Positions 5,645 to 8,581 of a stretch of 8,581 nt of DNA are shown here, one piece after another. The stretch spans positions 1 through 8,581 of the forward strand of contig SKXI01000467.1 in assembly GCA_007128515.1 (NCBI GenBank), given 5' to 3'. Within the stretch, counting starts at the first letter, position 1, and each line of letters starts with the position of its first letter. This stretch comes from Halococcaceae archaeon. Its GTDB lineage: Archaea; Halobacteriota; Halobacteria; Halobacteriales; Halalkalicoccaceae. The notes below the pieces were generated by a model. The model worked only from the letters and a program-made list of their open reading frames with translations, ran no database searches and was not told where the DNA came from. A program made the translations under genes and the position numbers.

Positions 5645-7513
5645 ATGGTGGGGTTCTACTCTGTCGTTGGGGATACACGAACGGGCGAAGGGGCGGTCAC
5701 CGAGCCACTGCGGTGGGAGGGAACGGAGCCGACCGAACGCTACGAGTCCGATCGACTGAACGTGACGGTCGTCGGTCACCGACCGGGCGAGCAGCGGCCG
5801 ATCCACGCCGCCAACGGCGACCCCCTCTGGCTGGTTGGCGACCTCCACGGACACCAGGACGAGAGCTACCGGTCGCGCTTCGACGAGGAGCGCGTTCCCA
5901 CGGCGCGCGAGTTCGCGGGCACGCTCTACGAGGAGTACGGGATGGAGTTCGCGACGGGTGCGAACGGCACGTTCGCGGCGCTCGTCCACCAGCGCGATCG
6001 GAACCAGGTCAGAGTACTCACCGACAGGCTCGGCACCCGTCCCGTCTACGTCGCCTCCCTCGACGACGGCGTCGTCCTCTCGACACAGCTCCAGGCGGTC
6101 GCGGCCCATCCCGACGTCGACGTCCGTTTCGACGAGGACGCCCTCCGCGAGTACCTCGCGACGAACCGAGTGCTCGGCCTCGACACCCCGATCCGAGGGA
6201 TCCGCGAGCTGCCACCGGGATCGATCACGACGGTCGACCTTGCGACCGGAGAGCTCGACTCCGAGCGCTACTGGCGACTCTCGTACGACCCGGTCGAGCG
6301 TCCCCACGCCGAGGTCGTCTCGGAGTTCACCGAGACGATCGGGCGGATCCTCGACGAGCGGCGCCGCGACCCGCGCCGATACGGCCTCTTGCTCTCGGGT
6401 GGCAGCGACTCGCGGCTCGTCCTCGCCGGCCTCCGACCGGACACCAGGACCTACCACATCGCGGAGTGGATGAGCCGCGAGGCGCGGACCGCGGAGTGGA
6501 TCGCGCTCTCGAGGGACAGGGAGTTCCGGCTGCTCCAGCAGCCGGCGGACCACCACGACCGGATGCTCACCCACGCGCCGCGGAAGATGAACGTCAGTGG
6601 CCGGTTCGACCAGGCACACCTGAACGGGTTTCACGACGAGGTCGGGAGGGAGGTCGACGTGCTCGCGAGCGGTCTCTACGGCGATACGTTCTACAAGGGA
6701 GGCATCGTCCCGAGACGGACCCTCTCGCTGGGGCGCTTCGGGAGCGTTCGGCTCCCGTTCGAACGGGAGTACCCTACGCTGTCCGCGCTACTCGACGCGA
6801 CGACCGAGGGGTATCCCCCGTTCGTCGAGCGAGAGGAGTCGCTCACGGACCTGCTCGAGCGGAAGGTCGAGCGCGACGGAGAGGGGGTGACCGCGGGCGG
6901 GGTCGAGTACGGCTCGCTGCGGGAGTTCGCACTCTTCGGCGAGTTCTACCCCCTCTCGAACGACCGGGACTACCACTACTTCGGGCTCTCGGAGATGGTA
7001 CCCCACTGGACGCCGTTTCTCGACAACCGCCTGCTCGACGTCGCGCTCACGACCCCCCGGGACCACCTCGTCCGCGGCGAGCTGGTCGACGCGGCGATTC
7101 GGGAGCTCGCACCGGACCTCGCCGCCATCCCCCACGCGAGGACCGGCGTCCCACCGACCAGCCGGTTTCCCCGGAACTACCTGCGGAAGTACGCGACGCT
7201 CGCCTACCGAACACACGTCCGCGGCGACAGGGCGCCGAACGACCGGCTGAGCCACCGATCGTGGCGCCACCGTGGCGATATACTCAGGGAGCGACCGTTC
7301 CCCGAACAGGTGTTCGAGGGACGAGGGGGCCTCCTCACCGCGCTCCCGACCGTCGACGACGACGCGGTGCTTCGGTGCTATCGCGACCACCTCGCCGGCG
7401 AGGACCACACCGCCACGCTCTGTGCGCTGCTCACGCTACTCCAGATGCCGGTCACGGAACGGGCACTCGACGCGGAGCGGGCGAGCGACGACGCGGACGC
7501 GGTAGAGGTTTAG
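5645..7513 (+). CDS. Asparagine synthetase-like protein lacking the glutaminase cysteine
   Basis: This 622-residue soluble protein has the two-domain plan of AsnB-type synthetases. The N-terminal Ntn-like domain (about 1-210) shows family echoes: GDLHGHQ (65-71), NGTFAALV (107-114), DRLGTRPVYVA (127-137) and LPPGSI (189-194). The glutamine-cleaving Cys that should follow Met1 is Val2, so the domain is probably inactive as a glutaminase. The synthetase domain has the ATP pyrophosphatase loop SGGSDS (251-256) and a VPHWTPFLDNRLLDVAL segment (452-468) typical of AsnB. The usual second acidic/glycine motif near 340-353 is degenerate (ASGLYGDTFYKGG). It may use free ammonia, form another amide or adenylate-derived product, or be a carrier-modifying relative. 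Asparagine synthesis itself is doubtful. The ATG at 5645 is preferred over the upstream GTG at 5588, because that extension would include the promoter and would displace the family's N-terminus. The next gene starts 22 bp downstream. Confidence 0.85.
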   Translation: MVGFYSVVGDTRTGEGAVTEPLRWEGTEPTERYESDRLNVTVVGHRPGEQRPIHAANGDPLWLVGDLHGHQDESYRSRFDEERVPTAREFAGTLYEEYGMEFATGANGTFAALVHQRDRNQVRVLTDRLGTRPVYVASLDDGVVLSTQLQAVAAHPDVDVRFDEDALREYLATNRVLGLDTPIRGIRELPPGSITTVDLATGELDSERYWRLSYDPVERPHAEVVSEFTETIGRILDERRRDPRRYGLLLSGGSDSRLVLAGLRPDTRTYHIAEWMSREARTAEWIALSRDREFRLLQQPADHHDRMLTHAPRKMNVSGRFDQAHLNGFHDEVGREVDVLASGLYGDTFYKGGIVPRRTLSLGRFGSVRLPFEREYPTLSALLDATTEGYPPFVEREESLTDLLERKVERDGEGVTAGGVEYGSLREFALFGEFYPLSNDRDYHYFGLSEMVPHWTPFLDNRLLDVALTTPRDHLVRGELVDAAIRELAPDLAAIPHARTGVPPTSRFPRNYLRKYATLAYRTHVRGDRAPNDRLSHRSWRHRGDILRERPFPEQVFEGRGGLLTALPTVDDDAVLRCYRDHLAGEDHTATLCALLTLLQMPVTERALDAERASDDADAVEV

Positions 7514-7514
7514 T
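7508..7514 (+). promoter_or_regulatory. TATA-like box overlapping the synthetase-like stop codon
   Basis: GTTTAGT includes the TAG stop codon of the preceding gene (7511-7513) and is centred about 25 nt before the ATG at 7536. The same TTTAG at similar spacing precedes the first gene of the window. It would allow independent leaderless transcription of the amine oxidase gene, although read-through from upstream is also plausible with only 22 bp between the genes. Confidence 0.35.
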
Positions 7515-7535
7515 TCCACCGGGTCTCGCTCCGGC

Positions 7536-8581
7536 ATGAGCCGGACCGACTACGACGTGATCGTGATCGGCGTCGGGGGCGTGGGCGCCGCCGCGACCTA
7601 CGAACTCGCGAGGCGCGGCCTCTCGGTGCTCGGACTCGAACGCTACGACGTCCCCCACGCGAGGGGCTCCTCGCACGGCGTCACCCGGATCATCCGGCTG
7701 GCCTACTACGAGGACCCCGCGTACGTCCCGTTGCTCCGCCGTGCGTACGACCGCTGGCACCGGCTAGAGGCGACGCGCTCGACGCGACTCCTCCACCGGA
7801 TCGGGTCGATCAGCGCCGGGCCCGAGGGGGGCGAGGTGATCCGAGGCGTCCGGCGCTCGTGCGCCGAGCACGGGATCCCGAACACGGCGCTCTCCGCCCG
7901 GGAACTCGAGGAGCGATACCCGGGCTACCGGCTCCCCGACGACCACGTCGCGATCCACCAGGCCGACGGCGGCTACCTGCTCTCGGAGGAGGGGATCGTC
8001 GCACACGTCGAGGCGGCACACGCCGAGGGGGCGACGGTTCGCGCCCGGGAGGCTGTCGAGTCGTGGGAGGCGAGCGAGTCCGGCGTCCGGGTCGAAACCG
8101 ATCGGGGTGAGTACACCGCGGAACGTCTCGTCGTCACCGCCGGGGCGTGGGCCGCCTCGCAGCTGCCCGAACTCGCCGACCTGCTCGTCCCGGAGCGACA
8201 GGTCCTCGGCTGGTTTCAACCCAGGAAGCCGGACCGGTTCGCCCCCGAGCGCTTTCCGGTGTTCGTCCACGAGGCCGAGGAGGGCCACTTCTACGGCTTT
8301 CCGGTGGTCTCCGTCCCCGGCGTCAAACTCGGCCGGTACCACCACCGCCGGGAGACGGGGCGCCCGGACGAACTGCGGCGGGAGCCCGATCGGGAGGACG
8401 AACGGCTCCTGCGCGAGTATACAGAGGAGTACTTCCCCGACGCGGCGGGGCCGACGATGCGGCTGTCGACCTGCCTGTTCACGAACACGCCGGACGGCCA
8501 CTTCCTCGTCGACACCCACCCGGACCACGAGAACGTCGTGATCGGCGCGGGCTTCTCGGGACACGGCTACAAGTTCGCGAG
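7536..8581 (+). CDS. Sarcosine oxidase/N-methyltryptophan oxidase-type flavoenzyme (3' end outside window)
   Basis: The reading frame stays open for 348 codons to the window edge, and family members are about 380-390 residues, so only a short C-terminus is missing. These enzymes oxidise secondary amines such as sarcosine or N-methyl amino acids, releasing formaldehyde and H2O2. The N-terminus has the FAD-binding Rossmann fingerprint GVGGVG (12-17) with Glu35 at the end of strand 2. SSHGVTRIIRLAY (45-57) matches the flavin/substrate region of monomeric sarcosine oxidase, with Arg51 and Arg54. Tyr253 in FYGFP, Lys264 in VKLG (the O2-activating lysine position), Cys313 in STCLFTNTPD (the covalent FAD attachment position) and GFSGHGYKF with Lys346 are all present. 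It is therefore expected to be an active, covalently flavinylated oxidase. The amine substrate cannot be told from the sequence. The start ATG follows a TATA-like box by about 25 nt. Co-transcription with the synthetase-like gene is possible but unproven. Confidence 0.9.
   Translation, partial: MSRTDYDVIVIGVGGVGAAATYELARRGLSVLGLERYDVPHARGSSHGVTRIIRLAYYEDPAYVPLLRRAYDRWHRLEATRSTRLLHRIGSISAGPEGGEVIRGVRRSCAEHGIPNTALSARELEERYPGYRLPDDHVAIHQADGGYLLSEEGIVAHVEAAHAEGATVRAREAVESWEASESGVRVETDRGEYTAERLVVTAGAWAASQLPELADLLVPERQVLGWFQPRKPDRFAPERFPVFVHEAEEGHFYGFPVVSVPGVKLGRYHHRRETGRPDELRREPDREDERLLREYTEEYFPDAAGPTMRLSTCLFTNTPDGHFLVDTHPDHENVVIGAGFSGHGYKFA

Noticed and set aside
5713..7539. 608-codon plus-strand frame overlapping the synthetase-like gene
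   Set aside because: It is the out-of-frame shadow of the same DNA, extremely rich in Arg and Pro, and without motifs.
7764..8564. Minus-strand open frame of 266 codons at the right end
   Set aside because: It is antisense to the sarcosine oxidase-type gene, whose FAD-binding, Lys264 and Cys313 motifs fix the coding strand.

Overview
The window looks like chromosomal DNA from a halophilic archaeon (class Halobacteria). It is very GC-rich. The proteins are dense in Asp/Glu and poor in Lys. There is a bat-type (HTH_10) regulator and an archaeal/eukaryotic-type prolyl-tRNA synthetase. Start codons lack Shine-Dalgarno sites and usually have a TATA-like element about 25-27 nt upstream, the leaderless pattern of haloarchaea. 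I see no RNA genes, insertion sequences, CRISPR or phage genes, and no gene-free stretch longer than about 120 bp.

Layout, left to right. (1) Positions 82-3214 hold a metal-homeostasis pair: an HTH_10 regulator with a Cys/His-containing N-terminal domain, then a P1B-type ATPase with the residues of Zn/Cd/Pb exporters. Each has its own candidate leaderless promoter and nearby palindromes. (2) Positions 3318-3998 encode a cupin of the thiol dioxygenase superfamily. (3) It converges on proS (minus strand, 4078-5532). The short space between their stop codons is unusually structured: a 13-bp inverted repeat carries both stop codons, and inside it lies a 24-nt tandem repeat in which each unit can form a hairpin. 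(4) A divergent promoter region (5533-5644) separates proS from an asparagine-synthetase-like gene (5645-7513) that lacks the N-terminal glutaminase cysteine. (5) After 22 bp comes a monomeric sarcosine oxidase/N-methyltryptophan oxidase-type flavoenzyme (7536 onward), cut by the window edge.

The first two genes plausibly form a metal-response unit. The cupin, the synthetase-like protein and the amine oxidase could all touch amino-acid or small thiol/amine metabolism, but nothing here proves a shared pathway. I do not see a clear new multi-gene system. The best leads are the convergent 3'-end repeat structure, the uncharacterised regulator/exporter pair, and three enzymes with altered key residues (synthetase-like protein, cupin, ProRS zinc site).
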